From NCBI RefSeq assembly GCF_043677095.1, contig NZ_JBHLJR010000004.1:186001-250000 (forward strand): DNA of 64,000 nucleotides, given 5' to 3'. Below are positions 34,898 through 42,209 of this stretch, one piece after another (the stretch's first letter is position 1; every line of letters begins with the position of its first letter). A program made the position numbers and the translations under genes. Source of the stretch: Natronococcus roseus. GTDB taxonomy: Archaea; Halobacteriota; Halobacteria; Halobacteriales; Natrialbaceae. The notes beneath the pieces were generated by a model that saw only the letters and a list, made by a program, of their open reading frames with translations, was not told where the DNA came from and searched no databases.

Positions 34898-35220
34898 GCG
34901 TGCGAGCTATCGTCGCCGGCCCCGACGAGGACGGCATCGGCGACGCCCTCGAGGCCGAGGGCGTCGACGTCGCTCGAGTCAACGGCGTCCTCTCCCGACC
35001 GACCCTCGAGGAGGCGGGCGTCCTCGAGGCGGAGCTGTACGTGCTGACCGACGTCGATCAGGCGACGACGATTCCGATCGTCTGCGATCTCAACGACGAC
35101 ATTCGGACGGTCGCCTACGGCGACCGCACGGTCCCGGAGTTCGTCCGCGGCCAGCTCGATCTCGCGCTCGACCCGCAGCTGATGGACGCGACCCTGGTCG
35201 CCGAAGAGCTGGTCGGCTGA
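34894..35220 (+). CDS. Small Rossmann-like protein coupled to pyrG-guaAb (DUF7126-like)
   Basis: 108 residues. Start ATG overlaps the guaAb stop (ATGA). It looks like a minimal nucleotide-binding fold: MSVRAIVAGPDEDGIGDALE as strand-turn-helix, YVLTDVDQATTIPIVCDLND in the middle and LDPQLMDATLVAEELVG at the end. Databases tend to label such proteins 'CTP synthetase' or DUF7126 because of this neighbourhood, but it has none of the catalytic motifs of CTP synthase. A regulatory role on nucleotide synthesis is an inference from coupling. Confidence 0.82.
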   Translation: MSVRAIVAGPDEDGIGDALEAEGVDVARVNGVLSRPTLEEAGVLEAELYVLTDVDQATTIPIVCDLNDDIRTVAYGDRTVPEFVRGQLDLALDPQLMDATLVAEELVG

Positions 35221-35596
35221 CGGTTTGTTCCGACGGTCGGCCTGGCAACGGGAACTTACTCGTCTGTGGCCGCCGTGAACGTTCTATTGAGCTATTTCGA
35301 ACGGATAAACTCGAGTTAAGCCTGCGGGAATTCGACGTAAGACAGCTATACCGACTCCCCAGTTCAAGTGGTACCCACTCATAGGAGTCGATGGAGGTCG
35401 ACGGGCAGACCCCACCAAGTGGCACCGATCTGCCAACCCGTGACTTCCAGCAACCCCACCACAGCACCCTTCCCCCACATTGCCATACCGTTATCCGCTT
35501 GATGGGTGAGGCGGGTTCCCTGCACCGGCCCGCGTCACCATCGCTGTCTCGGGACACGGGGTCGTGTCCCAGTATGGCTTTCAGCACGCTCCCGAG
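35221..35596. other. 376-base gene-free region, lower GC, possible element remnant
   Basis: No convincing gene on either strand. The stretch 35280-35400 is AT-richer than its surroundings and has TGAACTGGGGAGT on the minus strand near 35360. A region rich in CCCCAC runs from 35400 to 35490. The 3' ends of a converging operon and the MTHFS gene face each other across it. It could be an eroded insertion-sequence end or an untranslated RNA, but I cannot show either. Confidence 0.3.
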
Positions 35597-36313
35597 CTAC
35601 CGCTCACGGAGCCGTTTCAGTACCGGAATCTCCTCGAGACGCTCTTCGGAGAGCAGTTCCCAGTTGATACCGTCTGGCTGCCCGTCGCCATTGGGCCGAC
35701 GTACTTCTTCGGGCGTCACGAGCAGATCCATCGAGACGTCGTGGTCGCCGGTGTCGACCTCGTCGTCGACCAGCTGTCGCTCGTGGACCGTCGTCGCGAC
35801 GGTCGTCGACTCGCCGACGAGACCGAACTCCCGGAGAACGGCGTACTCGAGGTCGCTGTATCCCTCTCCCTTCCCGGTTCGATCCCCGTCTGCAGTGACG
35901 GCGACGCTCCCGGAGACGATCAGATCGATCTCTTCGACGGCCTCCGGCCCGACCTGCTCGCCGTGTTCGGACGAGCCCGAGACCGTCGTCGCCGCGTCGT
36001 AGTCCTCGAGGGCGTCGGGGTCGAGCTTCAGGAAACACCGCTCGTCGCGCAGGCGCGGAACGGCCATGTAAACGGTCTTTCCGTCCCGGAGCGCGCGGCG
36101 ACGGACCGGAAGCTGGGGCGCGTCGGGGTTGGCCTTGATCGCCGTCGCGGCCGCCCACTCGGGCTGGTCGGCGAGGCGGTCGGCGGCGTCGTCGGCGCCC
36201 GCGAAGTTGGGAATCCGGCCGTGGGGCGGGAACGGGAATCGGGCGACGCCGCTTTCCTCTAGGTCGTCCCAGACCCGCTCGCGGATCCGTTCTTTTCCCT
36301 CATTCGTCGGCAT
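35597..36313 (-). CDS. 5-formyltetrahydrofolate cyclo-ligase family protein
   Basis: 238 residues. It makes 5,10-methenyl-THF from 5-formyl-THF with ATP in the classic family. Seen: KERIRERVWDDLEESGVARF at the start, a basic segment PQLPVRRRALRDGKTVYMAV typical of the substrate site, FLKLDPDAL, and the late motif GKGEGYSDLEYAVLREFGLV, matching the G-x-GxGYYD site (here GEGYSD). TVHERQLVDDEV follows. Its start overlaps the end of the upstream moaB-like gene by 14 bases; same operon. Confidence 0.88.
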   Translation of the reverse strand: MPTNEGKERIRERVWDDLEESGVARFPFPPHGRIPNFAGADDAADRLADQPEWAAATAIKANPDAPQLPVRRRALRDGKTVYMAVPRLRDERCFLKLDPDALEDYDAATTVSGSSEHGEQVGPEAVEEIDLIVSGSVAVTADGDRTGKGEGYSDLEYAVLREFGLVGESTTVATTVHERQLVDDEVDTGDHDVSMDLLVTPEEVRRPNGDGQPDGINWELLSEERLEEIPVLKRLRER

Positions 36314-36875
36314 CGGTTCCCTCGCGCTCGGCGGTGTCGGTTCCGAGTTCGGGCGACGTTTCGGACGCGTCCTCGCGGGCGAGCGTTACGAGGTGGCGCG
36401 CCTCCGGCAGAACGATCTCTTCGAGTCCGAGTCGAACCGCGTCCCGGCTCGCGGGGAGACAGAACACCGGAACCTCCTTGGCGACGCCCGCCGAGGTCCG
36501 GGCCGCGACGACCTTCGCCCCGAACTTCCGGTAGGAAAGCGTCGTGAAGAGCTCGCTGAACGCGGTCAGCTCCTTCTCGATCAGCGGCCCGACGGCCTCG
36601 AGCGTGACGTCGTCGGGTTCGACGCTGGTCCCGCCGCTCGTGACGACGAGGTCGACGTCGTCGCGGTCGATGAGCCGGGAGACGACCGACTGGACCTTGT
36701 CGTAGTCTTTCCCGACGTGTTCCCGCATAGCGACGTCACAGCCGTTCTCCTCGAGGTAGGTGGCGATCTCGCCGCCGCTGGCGCCGGTGTCGACGGGACG
36801 GTTCGTCGCGACGGTGACGAGGCCGACGCCGAGCTGACTCCCGATCGGCCCGCTCTCGCTCTCCGATTCGGTCAT
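36300..36875 (-). CDS. moaB: MoaB/MogA-type molybdenum cofactor protein
   Basis: 191 residues from ATG 36875 (MTESESESGPIGSQLGVGLV). The MPT-binding domain covers about 12-170. Key motifs are TNRPVDTGASGGEIATYLEE (a GD-x-x-S-type start), VVTSGGTSVEPDDVTLEAV (the TxGGT...D-T-x-EA loop) and the late CLPASRDAVRLGLEEIVLPE (PG/S-x3-A). It adenylates molybdopterin before metal insertion. The acidic tail overlaps the MTHFS gene start; one transcription unit. Confidence 0.9.
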   Translation of the reverse strand: MTESESESGPIGSQLGVGLVTVATNRPVDTGASGGEIATYLEENGCDVAMREHVGKDYDKVQSVVSRLIDRDDVDLVVTSGGTSVEPDDVTLEAVGPLIEKELTAFSELFTTLSYRKFGAKVVAARTSAGVAKEVPVFCLPASRDAVRLGLEEIVLPEARHLVTLAREDASETSPELGTDTAEREGTDADE

Positions 36876-36974
36876 ACGTCCCGTTCGAGCGGTAACGGGT
36901 AAAACGCTCGCAAACGGACGCGTCGCTTCCGCTGGCCCAACCGTTATGCCGGTCGTTTCCGTCGGGAAACGTGT

Positions 36975-38015
36975 ATGCAAGCGGTCAAAGTCACCGAACA
37001 CGGCGAGACGGACGTCATCGAGTACGGCGACTACCCCGACCCGGAGGTCGGCCGAGACGAAGTACTGGTCGACGTGAAGGCGGGCGCGCTGAACCACCTC
37101 GACGTCTGGGTCCGCCGCGGGCTACCGACGCTCGACCTCGAGATGCCCCACGTGCCGGGCAGCGACGCGGCGGGCGTCGTCGAGGACGTCGGCGAGGACG
37201 TCACCCGGTTCGCACCGGGGGACCGCGTCGCGGTCACCGCGGGGGTCCACTGCGGGGACTGCGAGTTCTGTCGCAGCGGCGATCCGACGCTGTGTGTCAA
37301 CTTTCACCTCATCGGCGAACACGTCACCGGGGTTCACTCCGAGTACGCCGCCGTTCCCGAGGACAACCTCATCCCCGTCCCCGAGGGCGTCGACTGGGTC
37401 ACTGCGGGGTCGACCTCGCTCGTCTTTCAGACCGCCTGGCGGCTGCTGATCGACCGCGCCGACATCGAGGCCGGCGAGAAGGTGCTCGTATTGGGGGCAA
37501 GCGGCGGCGTCGGCCATGCCGCGGTCCAGATCGCCGACTACGCGGGCGCGGAGGTGTACGCCACCGGCAGCACGGACGAGAAGCTCGAGCACGCGCGCGA
37601 GCTCGGCGCGGACCACGTCGTCAACTACGAGCAGCAGAACTTCGCGGAGTGGGTTCGCAGCGAGACCGGTAACCGGGGCGTCGACGTCGTCGTCGACTAC
37701 ATCGGCGCGGGAACCTGGCGGGATTCGATCAAGAGCCTCGCGAAGAACGGTCGACTGGTCACCTGCGGCGGCACGGCGGGCGGAAATCCCGAGACGGACA
37801 TCCCGCGGATCTTCTGGAACCAGCTCCAGATCATCGGGTCGACGATGGGAACCCCCGGGCAGGTCGACGACGTGATGGAACTGGTCTGGGACGGCACCTT
37901 CGAGCCCGCGATCCGCGAGGTACTCCCGATGAGCGAGACCGCCCGCGCCCACGAGATCATCGAGTCCCGCGAGGGCTTCGGCAAGGTCGTCGTTCGCCCC
38001 GACAGCGAGCTGTAG
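36975..38015 (+). CDS. Zinc-type MDR dehydrogenase / quinone oxidoreductase
   Basis: 346 residues of the medium-chain dehydrogenase family. The structural zinc loop is complete: CGDCEFCRSGDPTLC. The Rossmann motif is VLVLGASGGVGHAAVQIADY. However, the catalytic zinc ligands of alcohol dehydrogenases are not seen: the region GALNHLDVWVRRG lacks the usual Cys and the following PHVPGSDAAGVV has Ser-Asp in place of the usual His-Glu. This combination fits quinone reductase-like MDRs more than true alcohol dehydrogenases. NAD(P) dependence is inferred. Starts ATG 36975, divergent from moaB. Confidence 0.88.
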   Translation: MQAVKVTEHGETDVIEYGDYPDPEVGRDEVLVDVKAGALNHLDVWVRRGLPTLDLEMPHVPGSDAAGVVEDVGEDVTRFAPGDRVAVTAGVHCGDCEFCRSGDPTLCVNFHLIGEHVTGVHSEYAAVPEDNLIPVPEGVDWVTAGSTSLVFQTAWRLLIDRADIEAGEKVLVLGASGGVGHAAVQIADYAGAEVYATGSTDEKLEHARELGADHVVNYEQQNFAEWVRSETGNRGVDVVVDYIGAGTWRDSIKSLAKNGRLVTCGGTAGGNPETDIPRIFWNQLQIIGSTMGTPGQVDDVMELVWDGTFEPAIREVLPMSETARAHEIIESREGFGKVVVRPDSEL

Positions 38016-38085
38016 ACGCTCGAACACCCGTCGCTCGGACGGCGGAACCGTGACTGCTTTGACCGTCGCCTCGCAACCTCCGGAC

Positions 38086-38406
38086 GTGACCTCGAGCGAC
38101 GACGGCGGCTACGTCCACGATCCCTCGACGTTCGACGAGGAGGGCCAACCCCGCGAGACGACCGACGACGGTGACGAGACCGCAGACTGGGTCGACGAAC
38201 CCGTTCATCCGGAGGCGGCCGACCGCGAGTTCGACTGGCGCGGCTGGACGCTCGTGGCCGTCATCGTCTTCGCGTTCATCGTCGCGCCGGGGATCATCCT
38301 GCTGTGGCCCCCGGCGACCGACTACCTGTTCGCCCTGATCGTCCTGCCGCTCGTCCCCGCCGTCCTGTTGGCGGTGACGGCGGTGTGGGCGACGACCCGG
38401 CCCTGA
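38086..38406 (+). CDS. Small two-helix membrane protein
   Basis: 106 residues from GTG 38086 (VTSSDDGGYVHDPSTFDEEG); a GTG at 38050 is an alternative. An acidic cytoplasmic N-terminus of about 55 residues contains DWVDEPVHPEAADREFDWRG. Two transmembrane helices follow: WTLVAVIVFAFIVAPGIILL and YLFALIVLPLVPAVLLAVTA. Unknown function; such N-terminally acidic two-helix proteins are common in haloarchaea. Confidence 0.7.
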   Translation: MTSSDDGGYVHDPSTFDEEGQPRETTDDGDETADWVDEPVHPEAADREFDWRGWTLVAVIVFAFIVAPGIILLWPPATDYLFALIVLPLVPAVLLAVTAVWATTRP

Positions 38407-38576
38407 TCGTTCGAGCCTCGAGCACCCACACGTTCTTCGACCGCAGCGTTTCCTCTCGCCAGTCCGCCCGTTCGCTCGAGCCGGACCACCTTGTCGTCGA
38501 CACCCTCGCTCCCGTCCCGTTTTCTTCGATACAGTGACAGAATCGAACAGTCGAATTGGCTAGTTGAGGTTAGCCT

Positions 38577-38590
38577 GACTATAGTAAAGG
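38577..38590 (+). promoter_or_regulatory. TATA box of the CAP-domain protein
   Basis: GACTATAGTAAAGG lies 25-38 bases before the ATG at 38615, in a locally AT-rich segment. Position and composition fit an archaeal core promoter with a very short leader. Confidence 0.5.
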
Positions 38591-38614
38591 TTCAGTAGGA
38601 AACAGGCAGAAACG

Positions 38615-39139
38615 ATGGCACGCAACTCGCGGCGATCGTTCGTGCGTAACGCAGCAGTGACCGTCCTCGGCGGCTCCGCGCTCGCCGCCGGAACGAACCA
38701 GGTGGCAGCGCAGGACGTCGACTTCGAGACAGCCGTCGAGTCGGCGATCCACGACCGCGTCAACGAGATCCGAACGGATCGCGGACTGGACGCCCTCGCT
38801 TACCGCGACGACCTCGCGGCGGTCGCGTCGTCCCACAGCCAGGATATGGCCGACCGGAACTATCTCTCGCACACGTCTCCGGAGGGAGAGACGATGAGCG
38901 ACCGCTACGAGCGGTTCGGGATCGACTGCCGGGGCTGGGCCGAGAACGTCCTGTTCAACTACGCGGCCGACGAGTCGCCGACCGCGGCCGCCCGCCAGAG
39001 CGTCGACCAGTGGATGGGAAGCGACGGCCACCGCCAGAACATCCTCTCCCAGTCCTGGACCGCCGAGGGGATCGGTGCCGCAGTCGCCTCGGACGGCCGA
39101 CTGTACGTGACCCAGAACTTCGGCACGAACTGTCGCTGA
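38615..39139 (+). CDS. Tat-secreted CAP-domain (SCP-like) protein
   Basis: 174 residues. The Tat signal is RNSRRSFVRNAAVTVLGG (Arg6-Arg7) with a likely cleavage after NQVAAQ. The mature part is a CAP domain: a helix with VNEIRTDRGLDALAYRDDLA, then VASSHSQDMADRNYLSHTSP (His of the CAP cavity), WAENVLFN and the final WMGSDGHRQNILSQSWTAEG with its second His, and YVTQNFG. The four cavity residues (His, Glu, Glu, His) appear present. Extracellular; role unknown, possibly lipid or peptide binding. Confidence 0.9.
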   Translation: MARNSRRSFVRNAAVTVLGGSALAAGTNQVAAQDVDFETAVESAIHDRVNEIRTDRGLDALAYRDDLAAVASSHSQDMADRNYLSHTSPEGETMSDRYERFGIDCRGWAENVLFNYAADESPTAAARQSVDQWMGSDGHRQNILSQSWTAEGIGAAVASDGRLYVTQNFGTNCR

Positions 39140-39278
39140 TCGGCCGACTTTCGTTTTTCGAAGCGTCGGTGGAACGTCCGTCCGATCGTTTTCGGCGACT
39201 ATCCCGTTCCTAGTCCGAGTTCAGTCGCCGGAACCCGTTTTGTCCGTCGGTAAGCCGTTTCGATGAACGAAACCGTCC

Positions 39279-39845
39279 TTACTCGGAGCGAACGTCCCGT
39301 CGCATCGCGATCTCGAACCACGGACAGAGTCGAAGCTGGCGGTACCACTCGGGGTTTTCGTGAAGTCGCTCGTAGGGAACCCACATGAAGCCGCCAACCT
39401 CCTCCTCGTCGGGCTCGAGCGTTCGATCGGATAGCGTCAGCTTCAGAACGGCACAGACCTCGTGTTCGACGCCCGCGTTCTCGAAGTAGCGCTTGTACTC
39501 GAAGCGGTCGGTCACCCGCAGGTCGTCGTACTGCTCGGGCGCGATGCCGAGTTCCTCCTCGAGTCGCTGGCGGGTCGCCTCCTCCTGGCTCTGTCCCTGC
39601 ACGGGGTGGGAGGCGACGGTCCCGTCCCAGTACGTTCCCCAGAGACGCTTCCCGGGTGCACGCTGGGCGAGGAGGACGTTGTCGTCCTCGTCGAAGACGA
39701 GCGAGGTGAACGCCCGGTGACGGATTCCGTCGCCGGTGTGGGCCTCGAGTCGGTTGACGAGCTCGAGTTCGGTGTCGGTTTCGTCGACGGCAATGACGTC
39801 CTGCCGTGCATTTTTGTGGGGTTCCTCGTCCTGTGGCGTACTCAT
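39279..39845 (-). CDS. Type I isopentenyl-diphosphate isomerase-like Nudix protein
   Basis: 188 residues from ATG 39845 (MSTPQDEEPHKNARQDVIAV). Order and motifs match type I IDI: metal-ligand His residues in AHTGDGIRHRAFTSLVFDED, then LLAQRAPGKRLWGTYWDGTV, ASHPVQGQSQEEATRQRLEE, ELGI, and HEVCAVLKL for the Glu ligand. In E. coli IDI the catalytic Cys is in SVCGHP; here that position is Ala (TVASHP). So it is IDI-like by fold and metal site, but the standard catalytic Cys is missing. Many databases would still call it idi. Confidence 0.85.
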   Translation of the reverse strand: MSTPQDEEPHKNARQDVIAVDETDTELELVNRLEAHTGDGIRHRAFTSLVFDEDDNVLLAQRAPGKRLWGTYWDGTVASHPVQGQSQEEATRQRLEEELGIAPEQYDDLRVTDRFEYKRYFENAGVEHEVCAVLKLTLSDRTLEPDEEEVGGFMWVPYERLHENPEWYRQLRLCPWFEIAMRRDVRSE

Positions 39846-39906
39846 ACCCACACAATTGCAAAGGGTCTTGAAACCAGTATCGTCTCGCTACTCCCGACTC
39901 CAGCCC

Positions 39907-40911
39907 TCAGCCGGACCGACTGCCGGCCGCGTCCGGATCCGGCCGGTAGCGATCCCCGACGACGACCTCGAGCGCGTTCGCCGCCGTCTCGAGTTCGAGG
40001 GTCTCCGCGTCGAGCATCTCGCCGTCGAGGCTGTACTCGATCGGCTCCGACCGCAGGCTCTCGAGGGCGAGCGAGGGGACGCGGTGGCGAACGATGTGTC
40101 GCTCGCCGCGTTCGAACAGCCCCGCGAGCGCGGCCTCGCCGACCAGGTCGGTCGTCGGGGCGTCCTCGACGATCGTCACCTCGAACAGGCCGTCCTCCAC
40201 GTTCGCCTGGGCGCGTCTGGGACCGCCGAATCGCCGGCAGTTCCCGACGAGCACGAGCATCGCCTCGCCCGTCCACGTCCTCCGCGTGCTCGCGTCGCCG
40301 TCGTCGGCTCCGCCCTCGAGGGTCGCCCGAATCGGGAGGGAGTCGAACGAGGAGATCGTCTCGAGGGTGCGTCCGACGTACGCGAGAACCCCGAGGCGTC
40401 GCTTCTCGTCGGGCGTCGTCGCACCGCTCGCCTCGGCGGTGAGCCCGCCGACACAGGAGTTGACGAACGCCCGGCCGTTCGCGGTACCCAGGTCGATCCG
40501 GCGACGTCGGCCCGTGTCGATCGCCTCGAAGGCCTCCTCGATAGTGTCGACTCCGAGGTTCGACCCGAAGTTGTTTCCCGTGCCGGTCGGGACGACCGCG
40601 AGGGTCGTTCGCTCGAGGGACTCGGCCTCGGCGAGACCGTTGACGACCTCGTTGATCGTCCCGTCGCCGCCCGAGGCGACGACGAGGTCGGCACCGGCGG
40701 CCCCGGCCTCCCGGGCGAACCGAACGCCGTCGCCCTCGCCCTCGGTGATCCGAACCGAGAACCCGCGCTCGCGTGCGAGCGTCCGCACCCGCTCGAGGTG
40801 ATCCTCCGTACCGCTTACCGGGTTGCAGATGACGACGTGGTCGGCGTCGGTTCCGTTCTCCCGTTCGACGTCTCCGCTCGGCTGCCCGACTCGATCGACG
40901 TCTCGCTCCAT
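39907..40911 (-). CDS. Diacylglycerol/lipid kinase family protein
   Basis: 334 residues of the DAGK/YegS family; it phosphorylates a lipid hydroxyl with ATP. N-terminal CNPVSGTEDHLERVRTLARE, then the key nucleotide loop VVASGGDGTINEVVNGLAEA and VVPTGTGNNFGSNLG. A beta-sandwich C-terminal domain contains NCRRFGGPRRAQANVEDGLF and the late YSLDGEMLDAETLELE. Likely modifies archaeol-based lipids or precursors; the substrate is unknown. No membrane helix. Confidence 0.9.
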   Translation of the reverse strand: MERDVDRVGQPSGDVERENGTDADHVVICNPVSGTEDHLERVRTLARERGFSVRITEGEGDGVRFAREAGAAGADLVVASGGDGTINEVVNGLAEAESLERTTLAVVPTGTGNNFGSNLGVDTIEEAFEAIDTGRRRRIDLGTANGRAFVNSCVGGLTAEASGATTPDEKRRLGVLAYVGRTLETISSFDSLPIRATLEGGADDGDASTRRTWTGEAMLVLVGNCRRFGGPRRAQANVEDGLFEVTIVEDAPTTDLVGEAALAGLFERGERHIVRHRVPSLALESLRSEPIEYSLDGEMLDAETLELETAANALEVVVGDRYRPDPDAAGSRSG

Positions 40912-40963
40912 ACCGGCGGTACGAGTCAGAAGAACAAAACGGCCAGTTCACGTTCGACTAGAT

Positions 40964-41674
40964 ATGTTCGCCGTCGACCTGCACGCACACACGCGATTCT
41001 TTCACGGTCATCGGGCGCTGGGCGACCGGTTCGACCCGTACGGGTTTCGGCTGCTCGCACGCGCGCTCGACGCGCGCGGACTCGACGGCGTCGCGACGAC
41101 GAATCACGACTACTACACGCCGTTTTCCTCGTCGCGGGTGGCGACGATTCCCGGGATCGAGATCTCGACCACGCGCGGCCACGTTCTCGTGATCGGGCCC
41201 GAGCCGCCGACCGAGACCGTCCCGGGCGAGTACACGCCCGCGGAGGTCGTCGAGCTGGCCCACGATCGGGGCTGTGCGGCGATCGTCGCCCATCCCTATC
41301 GGGATAGCACGATCCGGGAGCTCGAGGCGCTGCCGTTCGACGCCCTCGAGATCAACGGCAAACACCCCCGAACCGAGCGACTGGTCCAGCGACTGGCCGA
41401 GCGCCACGACCTGCCGCTGGTCGGGGGCAGCGACGCCCACTACCCCTTCGAGGCGGGGCGGGCGTACACGCGGATCGACGCCCCCGAACTCACGCCCGAG
41501 GCGGTCGTCGAGGCGATTCGGGACGGCCGGGTCGAACCTCGAGTCGCGACCGGACGATTCGATCGCGGGCTGCGTCGGCTCTACCGAGAGATCCACAGCC
41601 GGAAACATCCTGATGGGCTGCTCGCGGAGCCGTCGCCGGGGCTCGGAGAGCCGCCGGACGCGACCGACTCGTAG
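40964..41674 (+). CDS. PHP-domain metal-dependent phosphoesterase
   Basis: 236 residues from ATG 40964. It has the PHP motifs in order: VDLHAHTRFFHGHRALGDR (His7, His9), TTNHDYYTPFSSS, PGIEISTTRGHVLVIG, IVAHPYRDSTI and VGGSDAHYPFEAGRAY. These bind two or three metals. PHP proteins hydrolyse phosphate esters, including nucleotide and histidinol phosphates; the substrate cannot be told. A 49-base gap separates it from the divergent kinase-like gene. Confidence 0.9.
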   Translation: MFAVDLHAHTRFFHGHRALGDRFDPYGFRLLARALDARGLDGVATTNHDYYTPFSSSRVATIPGIEISTTRGHVLVIGPEPPTETVPGEYTPAEVVELAHDRGCAAIVAHPYRDSTIRELEALPFDALEINGKHPRTERLVQRLAERHDLPLVGGSDAHYPFEAGRAYTRIDAPELTPEAVVEAIRDGRVEPRVATGRFDRGLRRLYREIHSRKHPDGLLAEPSPGLGEPPDATDS

Positions 41675-41692
41675 CCCGGCTTTCGGCTCCCC

Positions 41693-42106
41693 TCAGCCAA
41701 GCTGCTCGTCCAGAATCAGCCGTGTCTGTGTGCTCACGACCTCGTCCTGGTCGCGAGCCTGGGTGATGAGATCGTTGACGCCGCGGGTGTCGGTCGCGTC
41801 GACGACCAGCACGATGTCCTGTTCGCCCGAGACCATCCAGACGAAGTCGACCTCCTCCCACTCGGCCATCCGTTCGGAGACGGCTTTCGTGTCGACGTCG
41901 ACGGCGACGCTGACCTCGATCATCGCCTTGACGTTGCCCGTGTGCGTCGAGATGGTAAAGCGCTCGATCACCCCGTCGTCCATCATGCGTTCGACCCGGT
42001 TCCGAACCGTTCCCTCGCTCGTCCCCACCTCGTCGGCGATCTCCGTGTACGGCGTGCGGGCGTCTCGCCGAAGCGTATCGAGGATCCGTCGATCCAGCTC
42101 GTCCAT
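41693..42106 (-). CDS. lrp: Lrp/AsnC-family transcriptional regulator
   Basis: 137 residues. The helix-turn-helix covers 3-50 (ELDRRILDTLRRDARTPYTE, then VGTSEGTVRNRVERMMDDGV). The RAM effector/oligomerisation domain follows, with IEVSVAVDVDTKAVSERMAE, WEEVDFVWMVSGEQDIVLVV and a final TQTRLILDEQLG. Divergent from carA; the palindrome in the gap suggests it controls itself and carA. The effector is likely an amino acid, probably linked to nitrogen/arginine-pyrimidine supply (inference). Confidence 0.93.
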   Translation of the reverse strand: MDELDRRILDTLRRDARTPYTEIADEVGTSEGTVRNRVERMMDDGVIERFTISTHTGNVKAMIEVSVAVDVDTKAVSERMAEWEEVDFVWMVSGEQDIVLVVDATDTRGVNDLITQARDQDEVVSTQTRLILDEQLG

Positions 42107-42142
42107 GGAGATGCGGGGCTACGACCGACCCGCACTTACCCA

Positions 42143-42157
42143 TTACGAATTTCGTAA
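42143..42157. promoter_or_regulatory. Perfect palindrome between lrp and carA (putative Lrp operator)
   Basis: TTACGAA-T-TTCGTAA is a perfect 7-base inverted repeat. It lies 37-51 bases upstream of the lrp ATG, over or next to its core promoter. It shares the half-site TTCGTAA with the site at 42203-42209. Binding by the adjacent Lrp protein is an inference. Confidence 0.6.
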
Positions 42158-42195
42158 CTCAGCTTCGAAGGCAACACTTATGCCCCGGCATCAAA

Positions 42196-42209
42196 TACGT
42201 AGTTCGTAA
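42196..42209 (+). promoter_or_regulatory. Second, imperfect operator at the carA start
   Basis: TACGTAGTTCGTAA repeats the TTCGTAA half of the upstream palindrome, with a partial mirror (TACG...CGTA). It ends on the A of the carA ATG. With a TATA-like ACTTATG at about 42176-42182, carA is probably leaderless, so a protein bound here would cover the transcription start. Confidence 0.5.

Noticed and set aside
39736..41307. 523-codon plus-strand frame over the lipid-kinase-like gene
   Set aside because: The minus strand has the full DAGK motif set; the plus frame runs through the boundary of two genes.
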